Positions 55,984 through 64,000 of a DNA stretch of 64,000 nt are shown piece after piece. Position numbers and translations under genes: made by a program. The number at the start of each line of letters is the position of its first letter. The first letter of the stretch is position 1. A model generated the notes under the pieces. That model did no database searches. It was not told the origin of the DNA and worked only from the letters and a program-made list of their open reading frames with translations. Source of the DNA: NORP309 sp964352735 (lineage in GTDB: Bacteria; Pseudomonadota; Gammaproteobacteria; Xanthomonadales; Marinicellaceae); NCBI GenBank assembly GCA_964352735.1, contig CAYGTC010000010.1:21607-85606 (forward strand), written 5' to 3'.

Positions 55984-57540
55984 CTAGTGTATGCCATGCA
56001 TACGTTTTTTCAAAAATGGTGTAATCAACAGCATGATCAAAGCTGTGCCAAGTGGTATTGCGGTAAACAACATGAAGAATCCTGATAAGCCATATTCAGC
56101 ATTAATGCTATCAATAGAACTGGCGGTGTAACCTGCTATCAAGTGAGCAAAGAAGTTGGCAGTGAACCACACGCCAAACATCAATCCAACCAATCTTTTT
56201 GGTGAAAGTTTACTGACATAAGAAAGGCCGACAGGTGACAAACATAACTCTCCTACAGTATGGAAGAAATAAGCGGCAATCAGCCAAAACATGGATACTG
56301 TTGCTGTATCAGCTCCGGTTTGAATGCCGGCTGCACCATAAGCCAAAAAGCCAAAACCTACGCCAACCAGGGCTAAACCCATGGCAAATTTAACTGGGCC
56401 AGATGGGTTAAACTTGGTCTCCCACAATTTGGAGAACAATGGTGCTAAAGTGATAATAAAAAATGAATTCAGTATACCAAACCATGAAGCAGGCACTTCA
56501 ATTTCAGATCCAGTGGAAAATTCTGTGTAGACTTTCCAGATGATGATGGCCCAAATGATGACAAAACTGGTGCCTAAAAAGAGGTTTGATAATGGAATGG
56601 CTTTGATGGTTTGTTTAAATAATAAGAACAGTACCCATGTCACAACCATGACTGGTACGACGGTTAACAGGAAGTTGGTCCAAATATAAAAAGTTGCCGT
56701 GCCCCCGGTCAGTACGCGGCCAGTGTAATCTTTGGCAAAAATGGTCATGGAGCTGCCGGCTTGTTCAAAGGCCCACCAAAAAATAACCACAAATAATGAA
56801 AATATACCGACCACAAGTAAACGGTCTTTTTCTTTGGATGTCAAGACCTTCTGTTGAACCTCCTGTTGTTCTTGCATTGTATTGCGTTGTGGTTTGTCGC
56901 CATTGCTACCAAAAATACTTTTGGCGAAATAAAACTGTAACAAGCCAAAAAACATAAAAACACCAGCCAATCCAAAGCCATAAGCCCAGCCCACAGTTTC
57001 GCCAACATATCCACACAACATAATGCCCAAAAATGCCCCTGCATTGATGCCCATGTAAAAGATCGTATAGGCGCCATCTTTTTTGGTATCGTCTTTATAT
57101 AAACCACCGACCATAGATGAAATGTTGGGTTTAAAAAAGCCATTACCAATAATCAGCAAACCTAAGCCCAGGTAAAAGCTGAATTGTGTTTCAAAAGCCA
57201 ATGAGGCATGGCCCAATGTCATCAGCAGTGCGCCAAAAACAATGGCAGACTTGAAGCCCATAAATTTATCTGCAAGATAACCACCAAACAAAGGTGTTAA
57301 ATACACCAAAGACGTATACCACGCATACAAAATACCTGCATTTTCACGTGACCAGCCCCAGCCTCCATCAGTTAATGATGTGATCAGGAATAACACCAAT
57401 AAGGCCCGCATTCCATAATAGCTGAAACGCTCCCACATTTCTGTAAAAAACAGGATGAATAACCCTGCTGGATGGTCTAAAACAGTGCCATTGGCATTGG
57501 CGCCAAGTTTATTATTGAGGTCCTGTGTGGCAGTACTCAT
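55984..57540 (-). CDS. POT-family proton-dependent di/tripeptide transporter (tandem paralogue)
   Basis: A 518-residue paralogue of the next gene. ETMWERF-type motif as EMWERFSYYGMRALLVLFL, then DGAYTIFYMGINAGAFLGIM and GELCLSPVGLSYVSKLSPKR. A charged cytoplasmic segment (about 225-245, KPQRNTMQEQQEVQQK) is longer than in its neighbour. Different substrate preferences for the two copies are plausible but not shown. Divergent from the M1 peptidase gene, with about 114 bases between start codons. Confidence 0.94.
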   Translation of the reverse strand: MSTATQDLNNKLGANANGTVLDHPAGLFILFFTEMWERFSYYGMRALLVLFLITSLTDGGWGWSRENAGILYAWYTSLVYLTPLFGGYLADKFMGFKSAIVFGALLMTLGHASLAFETQFSFYLGLGLLIIGNGFFKPNISSMVGGLYKDDTKKDGAYTIFYMGINAGAFLGIMLCGYVGETVGWAYGFGLAGVFMFFGLLQFYFAKSIFGSNGDKPQRNTMQEQQEVQQKVLTSKEKDRLLVVGIFSLFVVIFWWAFEQAGSSMTIFAKDYTGRVLTGGTATFYIWTNFLLTVVPVMVVTWVLFLLFKQTIKAIPLSNLFLGTSFVIIWAIIIWKVYTEFSTGSEIEVPASWFGILNSFFIITLAPLFSKLWETKFNPSGPVKFAMGLALVGVGFGFLAYGAAGIQTGADTATVSMFWLIAAYFFHTVGELCLSPVGLSYVSKLSPKRLVGLMFGVWFTANFFAHLIAGYTASSIDSINAEYGLSGFFMLFTAIPLGTALIMLLITPFLKKRMHGIH

Positions 57541-57654
57541 ATGTTATTTCTTCCTCTATTGTTTAAAATGCTTCGTATTTTCTTCAAAGCCTTTTATCAT
57601 AGCACAACTTTCGTAAGTTCTGATACGGTAACCTTAACTTTTTTGGAATATTCA

Positions 57655-59994
57655 ATGAGCAATAAACTCCTATACTTATTAATGACTTGCCTGCTTTTAG
57701 CTCCGATAACCTCGAAGGCAAAGATCGTCAAACAGTCCACTGCTGATGTACAAGATAAATTTCGCCAATTAGAAGAGATTCTACCCACTCCCAATGATCA
57801 ACGCATTGCCAGTGGAGCACCAGGACCAGAGTACTGGCAACAACGAACAGAATATGTCATTGAAGTCACTCTGGACGATGAAAAACAACGCATCAGCGGC
57901 ACAGAACTGATTACCTATCATAACAATTCACCGCATGTGCTGAGTTATTTGTGGTTGCAATTGGACCAAAATCGTTTTGCCAAAGACTCCGATGGTATGT
58001 TAGCAGAACAAGCCCCTGGGAACATGAAAGAGTTTTCATATGATGCTTATGCCCGTTTAATTGAAATTGAAAAATTTGAAGGTGGCAGTCATATCACTGC
58101 CGTAAAAGACCAACAAGGCAAAGGCATGGACTACACCATCAATAAAACCATGATGCGCATCGATTTACCTCAACCATTAAAACCAAGTGAACAAATTACC
58201 TTCAGCGTTGATTGGTGGCATAACATCATCAACGCGAAAAAAATACGCGCTCGAGGTGGTTACGAATATTTTAAAAAAGACAAAAATTACATTTATGAAA
58301 TTTCCCGTTGGCAACCTCGTATGGCTGCTTATATGGATGTGACTGGGTGGCAAAATAAACAATTTTTGGGCAATGGTGAGTTCACATTGGACATGAGTGA
58401 TTTTACTGTCAGCATTACAGTGCCAGCAGATCATATTGTGACAGCCACAGGTGAACTACAAAATGCCAATGATGTTTTGACAAAAACACAATTAGACCGT
58501 TTGGAAAAGGCCAAAACTGCTGAATCACCCGTTTATATTGTCACGCCTAAAGAAGCCAAAAAAGCAGAAGGTAAAAAACTCAAAGACAAAAAAACCTGGA
58601 TTTTTAAAGCTGATAATGTGCGTGATTTTGCTTTTGCCAGTTCTCGCAAGTTTATCTGGGATGCGCAAGGCTACAATCAAAAAGGTAACATCATCATGGC
58701 CATGAGTCTTTATCCTAATGAGGCCAATCCGTTGTGGTATCAGTATTCTACAGCATCAATTATTCACACCATGGAAGTTTATTCACGCTACACATTTGAT
58801 TACCCGTATCCGGTATCAATATCAGTGAATGGACCAATTGGCGGTATGGAATACCCGATGATCACCTTTAATGCGCCAAGGCCAAAAGAAGACGGCACCT
58901 ACTATGGAGAAAATGATAAAGAACATCCATGGAAACATTCTAAATATGGTTTGATCTCTGTGATTATTCATGAAGTGGGGCACAATTATTTCCCCATGAT
59001 TGTCAATTCAGATGAAAGGCAGTGGACCTGGATGGATGAGGGTTTGAATACTTTCCTGCAGTTTCTTGCACAAAGCGAATGGGAGAAAGATTACCCAAGC
59101 AGTCGCGGTGAAGCCAAAGACATCGTTGATTATATGATCTCGGAGAATCAAGTGCCCATCATGACCAATTCAGAGTCACTATTGCAGTTTGGTAACAATG
59201 CTTATGCCAAACCTGCAACAGCTTTGAATATCCTGCGTGAGACCATCATGGGCAGAGAGTTGTTTGATTTTGCTTTCAAAGAATATGCACGTCGCTGGAA
59301 ATTTAAGCACCCCATGCCAGCGGATTTTTTTAGGACAATGGAAGATGCCAGTGGTGTAGATTTAGATTGGTTTTGGCGAGGTTGGTTTTATTCAACAGAC
59401 CATGTGGATTTGGCCATTAAAGCTGTGAATTTAGTACAAATGGATACCAGAGACCCAGCCATTGATAAAGCCAACTTGGAAAAGGATGATAAAGAGCAGC
59501 CGCAAACCATCACCCAACAACGCAATAAAGATGTCAATTACTTGTTGAATCGCGTACCAGAGCTCGAAGACTTTTATAATACCTATGATAAATTTGCAGT
59601 CACCAAACAAGACAAAGAAGATTACAAAAAATTATTAGAAGAATTAGAAGAAGATGAAAAGGCATTGCTCAAAATCAAACGTAACATTTACATTGTTGAT
59701 TTTGAAAATAAAGGTGGTTTGGTCATGCCGATTATCTTAAAAATCAATTACACAGATGGCAGTGAAGAAATCAAACGCATTCCTGCTGAGGTTTGGCGTA
59801 AAAACCCGCAGGCAGTCTCCAAGTTAATTATGACCACTAAAGAGATTGAAAAGCTCGAAATTGATCCTTATCTAGAAACCGCCGATGCTGATGTAAATAA
59901 CAATCATTGGCCGGCTAAAGTCGTGAAGTCTCGATTCCAGCTATGGAAACAAAAAACCAAAGAGTCACCAATGAAGCAGGCACAGAAAAAATAA
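57655..59994 (+). CDS. Secreted M1-family zinc metallopeptidase
   Basis: A 779-residue exported peptidase. I choose the ATG at 57655 because a signal peptide follows at once (LLYLLMTCLLLAPITSKA); the frame opens at 57541 but that stretch has no coding signal. The zinc site is H439-E-V-G-H443 with Glu462 (HEXXH, 18 residues, E), as in M1 aminopeptidases. The exopeptidase-type GGMEYP motif (in GPIGGMEYPMITFNAP) replaces GAMEN. The C-terminal about 170 residues are Lys/Glu-rich. It may trim peptides in the periplasm for the adjacent POT importers. Confidence 0.9.
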   Translation: MSNKLLYLLMTCLLLAPITSKAKIVKQSTADVQDKFRQLEEILPTPNDQRIASGAPGPEYWQQRTEYVIEVTLDDEKQRISGTELITYHNNSPHVLSYLWLQLDQNRFAKDSDGMLAEQAPGNMKEFSYDAYARLIEIEKFEGGSHITAVKDQQGKGMDYTINKTMMRIDLPQPLKPSEQITFSVDWWHNIINAKKIRARGGYEYFKKDKNYIYEISRWQPRMAAYMDVTGWQNKQFLGNGEFTLDMSDFTVSITVPADHIVTATGELQNANDVLTKTQLDRLEKAKTAESPVYIVTPKEAKKAEGKKLKDKKTWIFKADNVRDFAFASSRKFIWDAQGYNQKGNIIMAMSLYPNEANPLWYQYSTASIIHTMEVYSRYTFDYPYPVSISVNGPIGGMEYPMITFNAPRPKEDGTYYGENDKEHPWKHSKYGLISVIIHEVGHNYFPMIVNSDERQWTWMDEGLNTFLQFLAQSEWEKDYPSSRGEAKDIVDYMISENQVPIMTNSESLLQFGNNAYAKPATALNILRETIMGRELFDFAFKEYARRWKFKHPMPADFFRTMEDASGVDLDWFWRGWFYSTDHVDLAIKAVNLVQMDTRDPAIDKANLEKDDKEQPQTITQQRNKDVNYLLNRVPELEDFYNTYDKFAVTKQDKEDYKKLLEELEEDEKALLKIKRNIYIVDFENKGGLVMPIILKINYTDGSEEIKRIPAEVWRKNPQAVSKLIMTTKEIEKLEIDPYLETADADVNNNHWPAKVVKSRFQLWKQKTKESPMKQAQKK

Positions 59995-60024
59995 TACGTT
60001 AGTTCACAGTATAACCATTTAATG

Positions 60025-60064
60025 AAAAAGTCGCTGAGCTGCTATGGTTCGCGACTTTTTTTTT
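60025..60064 (+). terminator. Intrinsic terminator of the M1 peptidase gene
   Basis: Arms AAAAAGTCGC (60025-60034) and GCGACTTTTT (60051-60060) are followed by four more T residues. Confidence 0.85.
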
Positions 60065-60068
60065 AGCA

Positions 60069-60128
60069 ACTTCATATTTTCTATAGATAAAATCAAATTT
60101 TTTACCGATTTGATGAAATTTCCGGGTT
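60069..60128 (+). repeat. 62-bp intergenic repeat, copy 2
   Basis: It contains TATAGATAAAATC and TTTTTTACCGATTTGATGAA, matching the copies at 12024-12085 (opposite strand) and 63775-63836. It is the most diverged of the three in its central part. It lies directly after the M1 peptidase terminator. Confidence 0.7.
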
Positions 60129-60185
60129 AATGTCATCATGTGGCACGATACCCATCAAAAAGATAATTATTGCAATACTGGTTTT

Positions 60186-60209
60186 TGATCGACAAGTCAA
60201 AACATCATA
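60186..60209 (-). repeat. 24-bp dispersed repeat, copy B
   Basis: Reverse complement of 20834-20857 with all 24 positions identical. It is intergenic, about 130 bases before the second ECF sigma gene. Confidence 0.7.
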
Positions 60210-60341
60210 TCTAAGTTATACAACAAAGCACCCCTTAAAATTTTTTAACTAGATTGTGTTACTTTTATCAGCCAATTAGGTTATGTTTATTAAAGGTCAC
60301 CAATAAACTGTTTAATTCAGTTTTTAGCATTCAACATATTC

Positions 60342-60947
60342 ATGAATACAGGGCCTTTAGTAAAAATAATATCAGAACAATTGGAGTTGAACATTTACTC
60401 AGATAATCACATTATGCTCAAAGTTAAAGGTGGTGACTTAGATAAGTTGGCGCTACTGTACGAGAGATACAAGAAAAAGCTATTTGGCTATTTTTATAAA
60501 ATGAACAGCAATGCATCAATATGTGAAGACATGGTGCAAATGGTTTTCATGAAAATACTGAAATCAAAGCACAGTTTTACTGGTGATGGAGAGTTCTCGA
60601 TGTGGCTTTTTACCATTGCTAGAAATGTTGGTTATGACAACTTTCGCAAAAATAAACAACCACACGATGATATTAAAGATTACGAAAATAGTATCACAGC
60701 CGACTCAGATGTTGAGAAAGACCTGACTGACATTGAAGAGTTAAGCTTGTTGCAAAAAGCCTTAGACAGATTAAATTATAGCGATAAAGAAGTGTTGATA
60801 ATGAGCCGTTTTGAAAATTTAAAATACAAACAAATTGGTGAGTTATTTGGTGTTTCAGAAGGCGCCATAAAAATGAAAGTCAGAAGGGCATTGGTTCAAT
60901 TGAAAACAGCCTATCAACAAATAGAGAGAGGTGATCATAATGAATAA
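60342..60947 (+). CDS. ECF-type RNA polymerase sigma factor
   Basis: A 201-residue sigma factor. Region 2 lies at about 38-110 (LALLYERYKKKLFGYFYKMN, CEDMVQMVFMKILKSKHSF, FSMWLFTIARNVGYDNFRKN). Region 4 is at about 130-190 (LLQKALDRLNYSDKEVLIMS, KYKQIGELFGVSEGAIKMKV). The start at 60342 lacks a clear ribosome binding site; an in-frame ATG at 60414, directly before LKVKGGD, would remove 24 residues and fit the usual family N-terminus better. First gene of a four-gene operon, overlapping the next gene by eight bases. Confidence 0.88.
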   Translation: MNTGPLVKIISEQLELNIYSDNHIMLKVKGGDLDKLALLYERYKKKLFGYFYKMNSNASICEDMVQMVFMKILKSKHSFTGDGEFSMWLFTIARNVGYDNFRKNKQPHDDIKDYENSITADSDVEKDLTDIEELSLLQKALDRLNYSDKEVLIMSRFENLKYKQIGELFGVSEGAIKMKVRRALVQLKTAYQQIERGDHNE

Positions 60948-61764
60948 AAAAAATGATAACTATACAGAAGATAAAATACTCGACTACATTCTTGATCATT
61001 TAGAGGGGCAAGAGTTGACTGACTTTGAAAAACAACTCAGTCACGATGCTGAATTACAATCTGCAGTAGAGACAACTCGCAAGACCGTGGGGATTTATAA
61101 AAGCATCGACAATATCAAAGTCCCTGAAACTACTGTAACCATGGATGATAATTTTTATGCAATGCTCAACAATGCCAAGCGTAAAGAGTTAAGCATTTTA
61201 GACAAGGCCTTAAAGCTATTTGAAAACAGCTTTTCTTTTGAAAAATTAAAACCCGTTTTGTACGGAGCTGCAATGATGGCTATAGGTGTATATTTGGGCC
61301 ACAATTATCAGGTGCAAAGTGTGGATACAGCAGTTAATGAACAATACGTTAGTACACAAAATTCAAATAACATGCAGCAACTTGCGGTGGTTTCAATGTT
61401 GCAATTACCCTCAGTAAGTACCAGACTGCAAGCGGTAAACTTGGTTGAGAATTCTGATAATAAAGTGGGTGAAAAAGTGCTAAACGCCTTACTTTTTACA
61501 CTCAATAACGATACCAATATTAATGTTCGTTTGGCAGTCCTGAATACTTTAGCAAAATATAGCAATACAGCAAGTGTGAGACTCGGCTTAGTTAATGCGA
61601 TTGCTAATCAGGACTCTCCCATGGTGCAAGTTGCCATATCAGAATTAATGTTGAATTTACAAGAGTCGAAGGCGATTAAACCCTTACAAGAATTATTGAA
61701 CAATGAGTCAACAATCTCAACAGCAAAAGAAAGAATCACAAACACATTAGATCAACTCATATAA
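60940..61764 (+). CDS. Putative anti-sigma factor with HEAT-like repeats
   Basis: A 274-residue protein starting at the ATG at 60940 (GAGGTGATCATA upstream). The N-terminal about 60 residues (KILDYILDHLEGQELTDFEK) match the helical opening of anti-sigma factors. A transmembrane helix lies at about 105-125 (VLYGAAMMAIGVYLGHNY). The outer part (about 150-274) has HEAT-like alpha repeats (NDTNINVRLAVLNTLAKYSN, DSPMVQVAISELMLNLQESK). This layout is common next to ECF sigma factors in Bacteroidetes. Its inhibition of the upstream sigma factor is inferred. Confidence 0.75.
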   Translation: MNKKNDNYTEDKILDYILDHLEGQELTDFEKQLSHDAELQSAVETTRKTVGIYKSIDNIKVPETTVTMDDNFYAMLNNAKRKELSILDKALKLFENSFSFEKLKPVLYGAAMMAIGVYLGHNYQVQSVDTAVNEQYVSTQNSNNMQQLAVVSMLQLPSVSTRLQAVNLVENSDNKVGEKVLNALLFTLNNDTNINVRLAVLNTLAKYSNTASVRLGLVNAIANQDSPMVQVAISELMLNLQESKAIKPLQELLNNESTISTAKERITNTLDQLI

Positions 61765-61784
61765 ACAATTTTAAGAGAATAAAG

Positions 61785-62663
61785 ATGAAAGAATTATTAA
61801 CACTCATGATACTGCTTTTAAGTATCAATGTATTATCTGCTAGACAATACCAACACAGTACTAAGCAAAATATCAACAAAAATTATCAAATAGATTCATC
61901 AGCGGAAAACACCCTGTATGTACATAATATTGAGGGATTTATTGAAGTTGAAGGATATGATGGTGACGAAGTTAAGGTGAATATTGATCGAACTACCTTC
62001 GCAAAGAATCAGTCACATTTAGAAACAGGTTTGAATGAGGCAATATTTGAGGTTTTTAAACATGAAAATGAGATTCATATGTATGTTAAAACGCCTTATA
62101 ATTCATTAGATCTCGTTAAGAAAAGAGTTAAATCAAATCATAGAAATTACAAAGGTCATTCAAAATACCATTACAAACTCAATTACACCATAAAAGTACC
62201 AAGAAATCTCAATTTAAATTTGAGAACAATCAATAATGGCCACATACAAATCAATGACATACAAGCCAACTCCATTGCCGCCAACAATATCAATGGAGAA
62301 ATTCATCTTGATCAAGTTTCAGGTCTTATGGACATTAAAACCATCAATGGTGATGTCAGTCTGTCCTACTTTGATCACCAGATCCAAAATGCCAATTTTG
62401 AGTCGATCAATGGCAGTTTTGATGTTGAATTTGTAAACAAACCCAATATTGAAGTGCTCTATGAGTCTATGAATGGAAATTTTTACAGCAACATTGAATT
62501 GGACACGGTATCAACAGCTGTTAAAAAAGAGGTTGAAAAGAAAATATCTGGTATTAAATTCAAGCTTAAACCGAGAAAAAAGATAACGATTGGTACAGCA
62601 AATAATACCAATTTCACATTCAAAACCCTAAATGGTGACATCAACCTCACGCAAAAATCATAA
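61785..62663 (+). CDS. Exported DUF4097-type beta-helix protein, first copy
   Basis: A 292-residue protein with a signal peptide (about 1-18). It begins with a small beta domain (LYVHNIEGFIEVEGYDGDEV). From about residue 145 come short beta-helix-like coils with Asn-Gly turns (RTINNGHIQINDIQANSIAA, NNINGEIHLDQVSG, KTINGDVSLSYF, SINGSFDVEF, TLNGDINLTQ). This is the pattern of DUF4097 'putative adhesin' proteins, whose function is unknown. Probably periplasmic or surface-associated and a target or reporter of the sigma / anti-sigma pair upstream. A paralogue follows 15 bases later. Confidence 0.78.
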   Translation: MKELLTLMILLLSINVLSARQYQHSTKQNINKNYQIDSSAENTLYVHNIEGFIEVEGYDGDEVKVNIDRTTFAKNQSHLETGLNEAIFEVFKHENEIHMYVKTPYNSLDLVKKRVKSNHRNYKGHSKYHYKLNYTIKVPRNLNLNLRTINNGHIQINDIQANSIAANNINGEIHLDQVSGLMDIKTINGDVSLSYFDHQIQNANFESINGSFDVEFVNKPNIEVLYESMNGNFYSNIELDTVSTAVKKEVEKKISGIKFKLKPRKKITIGTANNTNFTFKTLNGDINLTQKS

Positions 62664-62678
62664 AATAGAGAAAAGACA

Positions 62679-63494
62679 ATGAGAACATTATTAATATTAT
62701 TCACAATGGCCATATTGGCCAGCCAAACCACTCATGCTCAAGATTTAGGTGCGGTGATAGATGAACTTTCTGTGCCCTTAAGCGCTCCTGAAAAGAGAGG
62801 CAAACTATTTGTTAAACAAGTTTATGGTTCATTAAATGTCAGCGGTTATTCGGGCAATGAAGTGCTTGTCACCATTCGGCAAAAACAAAACCAATATAAA
62901 ATGGAAAAGAAAAATGGTTTAACTAAAATAACAAATAATTCATTTAACTTAGAAATAGAAGAAGACAATAATTCAGTGACCGTAAAATCCATGCCTCATG
63001 GTAAAGGTAAGCCCATTAATTTAGACATAAAAGTGCCTTATGATTTTGATCTCAAACTAAAAAGCGTCAATAATGGCAACACACATGTTGAAAATATCAA
63101 TGGAGAATTAGAAGTATCCAATGTCAATGGCAACATCACATTGGCCTCCATATCAGGAACTGCCAGTGCCGATAGCAGTAATGGGTTTGTTAAAGTGACC
63201 TTTAAAGCCGTTGATTCAAATACCAATATGGCATTTTCCAGTATTAATCAGGATGTGGACATTTCGTTGCCCAAAGGGACTCGCGCCAATGTTAAGGCAA
63301 AAACAATCGGTGGTGAAATTTTAACGGGTTTTGACATGATTATGGATAAAAATTCGGTTGAAATTGATAAAAAGTATTCTGAAAATAAATATAAGCTGGG
63401 TTTTCAACAATGGGTCAAAGGTAAAATCAATGGTGGTGGTTCTGAGTTGATTCTCAGCACTGTTAATGGTGATATTGTCATTAGAGAAATTTAG
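62679..63494 (+). CDS. Exported DUF4097-type beta-helix protein, second copy
   Basis: A 271-residue paralogue of the preceding gene, with a signal peptide (LLILFTMAILASQTTHA). N-terminal block KLFVKQVYGSLNVSGYSGNE; Asn-Gly coil segments at about 125-165 (SVNNGNTHVENINGELEVSN, VNGNITLASISGTASADSSN) and a C-terminal STVNGDIVIRE. It ends the operon. The two copies are clearly related but diverged, so the duplication is old. Confidence 0.78.
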   Translation: MRTLLILFTMAILASQTTHAQDLGAVIDELSVPLSAPEKRGKLFVKQVYGSLNVSGYSGNEVLVTIRQKQNQYKMEKKNGLTKITNNSFNLEIEEDNNSVTVKSMPHGKGKPINLDIKVPYDFDLKLKSVNNGNTHVENINGELEVSNVNGNITLASISGTASADSSNGFVKVTFKAVDSNTNMAFSSINQDVDISLPKGTRANVKAKTIGGEILTGFDMIMDKNSVEIDKKYSENKYKLGFQQWVKGKINGGGSELILSTVNGDIVIREI

Positions 63495-63619
63495 TTCATT
63501 AAGTCGTACATACACAACTATTGTATTCAATCAATACAAAGTATTCATTCCAAAAGCCGCTAGATATTTCATAATAGAATGGAATTTAGGTGGAAAATGG
63601 CAAAATAGATTGGAGAAAT

Positions 63620-63673
63620 ATCGCCTCAAAGCCCTTATTAATAGTTTATAAAGCCTCATGGCTTTGAGGCGAT
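63620..63673. repeat. 14-bp perfect inverted repeat with 26-base loop
   Basis: ATCGCCTCAAAGCC at 63620-63633 and its exact reverse complement at 63660-63673. The loop also contains GCCTCA, which could pair alternatively with the right arm. No T tract follows, so it could be a factor-aided terminator for the DUF4097 operon or a small palindromic element. Confidence 0.55.
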
Positions 63674-63774
63674 TAACATGATCATTAAATTCATGTGTGG
63701 ATTTAAGCAATATATGCAGCCATTTTTTTCACAAAACCATTCAGGTACAAAATGTCTTTTTAATAAATTCGTCT

Positions 63775-63836
63775 AACTCAATGTTTTCCATAGATAAAAT
63801 CGATCTTTTTACCGATTTGATGAAATATTCGGGCTA
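63775..63836 (+). repeat. 62-bp intergenic repeat, copy 3
   Basis: Same length as copy 1 and nearly the same sequence. Blocks AACTCAATGTTTTCCATAG, ATAAAATCGATC and ACCGATTTGATGAAA are conserved, ending in TTCGGGCTA. Intergenic. Confidence 0.75.
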
Positions 63837-63952
63837 GATAATAATGGTGGCTTTTTTATTAATGGGAATGGTAGGGAAACATTTTTTGGGTTTTGACTAA
63901 TCATAGATTTCAAATGATTTTAATTCTAGATGTGAAATAACTGATTTATAGA

Positions 63953-63969
63953 GACCTCAGCATAACTAT
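63953..63969 (+). repeat. Single arm of the inverted-end element
   Basis: GACCTCAGCATAACTAT matches the left arm of the 79-bp element (8170-8186) at 16 of 17 positions. The partner arm would lie within about 80 bases, at or beyond the window edge. Confidence 0.5.
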
Positions 63970-64000
63970 CTGAAAATTTAAGTACAATTTGTTAAAATGA

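Larger units (their letters stand above)
59995..60341. other. Intergenic stretch with terminator and two repeat families
   Basis: No gene is visible. It contains a strong terminator at 60025-60064, copy 2 of the 62-bp repeat at 60069-60128, and the inverted copy of the 24-bp repeat at 60186-60209, followed by the leader of the ECF operon. Confidence 0.7.
63495..64000. other. Gene-free right end with repeats
   Basis: I see no convincing gene; a 61-codon frame at 63466-63651 overlaps the preceding gene and has no family resemblance. The stretch holds a 14-bp inverted repeat (63620-63673), copy 3 of the 62-bp repeat (63775-63836), and one arm of the inverted-end element (63953-63969). Confidence 0.65.

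Noticed and set aside
63466..63651. A 61-codon frame after the second DUF4097 gene
   Set aside because: It overlaps the end of the preceding gene, lacks a ribosome binding site, and runs into the 14-bp inverted repeat.

Overview
The window is AT-rich by eye and fully bacterial. Gene order (lptD-surA-pdxA-rsmA, gatCAB divergent from mreBCD-mrdAB, aceEF-lpdA) and an outer-membrane gene set (TonB receptor, LptD, SurA, RlpA, lipoproteins) point to a Gram-negative gammaproteobacterium. The many secreted proteins ending in a 'GLWY(N/D)P..SG.G' module resemble those I associate with Marinicella-like marine bacteria; that genus placement is only inference. I saw no rRNA, tRNA, CRISPR array, transposase or prophage gene.

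Layout. 1-2704: the 5' part of a TonB-dependent receptor running off the left edge, then an ECF sigma / anti-sigma / PDZ-protein operon. 2775-5694: a decaying locus, in which a TonB-receptor 3' end is joined to a penicillin-acylase 5' end, next to an AraC-type regulator carrying an in-frame stop and a frameshift. 5884-10984: a DUF5916 outer-membrane protein, a secreted protein of unknown role and a class C beta-lactamase-like hydrolase. 11051-12345: a GPP34 (GOLPH3-like) gene lying between two copies of the lpdA 3' end plus terminator. 12283-20604: the maeB-aceE-aceF-lpdA pyruvate operon (minus strand). 20903-24106: a very large FG-GAP/VCBS secreted protein. 24184-28816: a DUF2891 lipoprotein, an Nramp-fold transporter lacking the metal-site residues, and the 5-oxoprolinase subunits PxpA, PxpB and PxpC. 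28939-31029: five tandem small lipoproteins sharing a two-cysteine core. 31154-35309: gatC-gatA-gatB-PfkB kinase (minus). 35412-44482: rod-shape cluster mreBCD, mrdA, mrdB, mltB, rlpA and an asparagine-synthetase-like ligase. 44541-48011: a secreted lysyl-endopeptidase-like protease. 48341-48673: YegP. 48835-53995: lptD-surA-pdxA-rsmA. 54023-57540: FmdB-type zinc ribbon and two POT peptide transporters. 57655-59994: an M1 metallopeptidase. 60342-63494: a second ECF sigma / anti-sigma operon with two DUF4097-type proteins.

How the parts work together. The cell-envelope genes form one long block: elongasome, lytic transglycosylases and LPS export. MaeB makes pyruvate from malate and the co-transcribed PDH complex oxidises it. 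The Pxp operon opens 5-oxoproline to glutamate and probably includes its own uptake step. POT transporters and the divergent M1 peptidase suggest peptide scavenging, which fits the secreted protease.

Structure not explained by genes includes a 62-bp intergenic repeat family (three copies), a 24-bp repeat in two intergenic regions, a 79-bp element with inverted ends and a half copy at the right edge, the duplicated lpdA 3' end around the GPP34 gene, and several strong intrinsic terminators.
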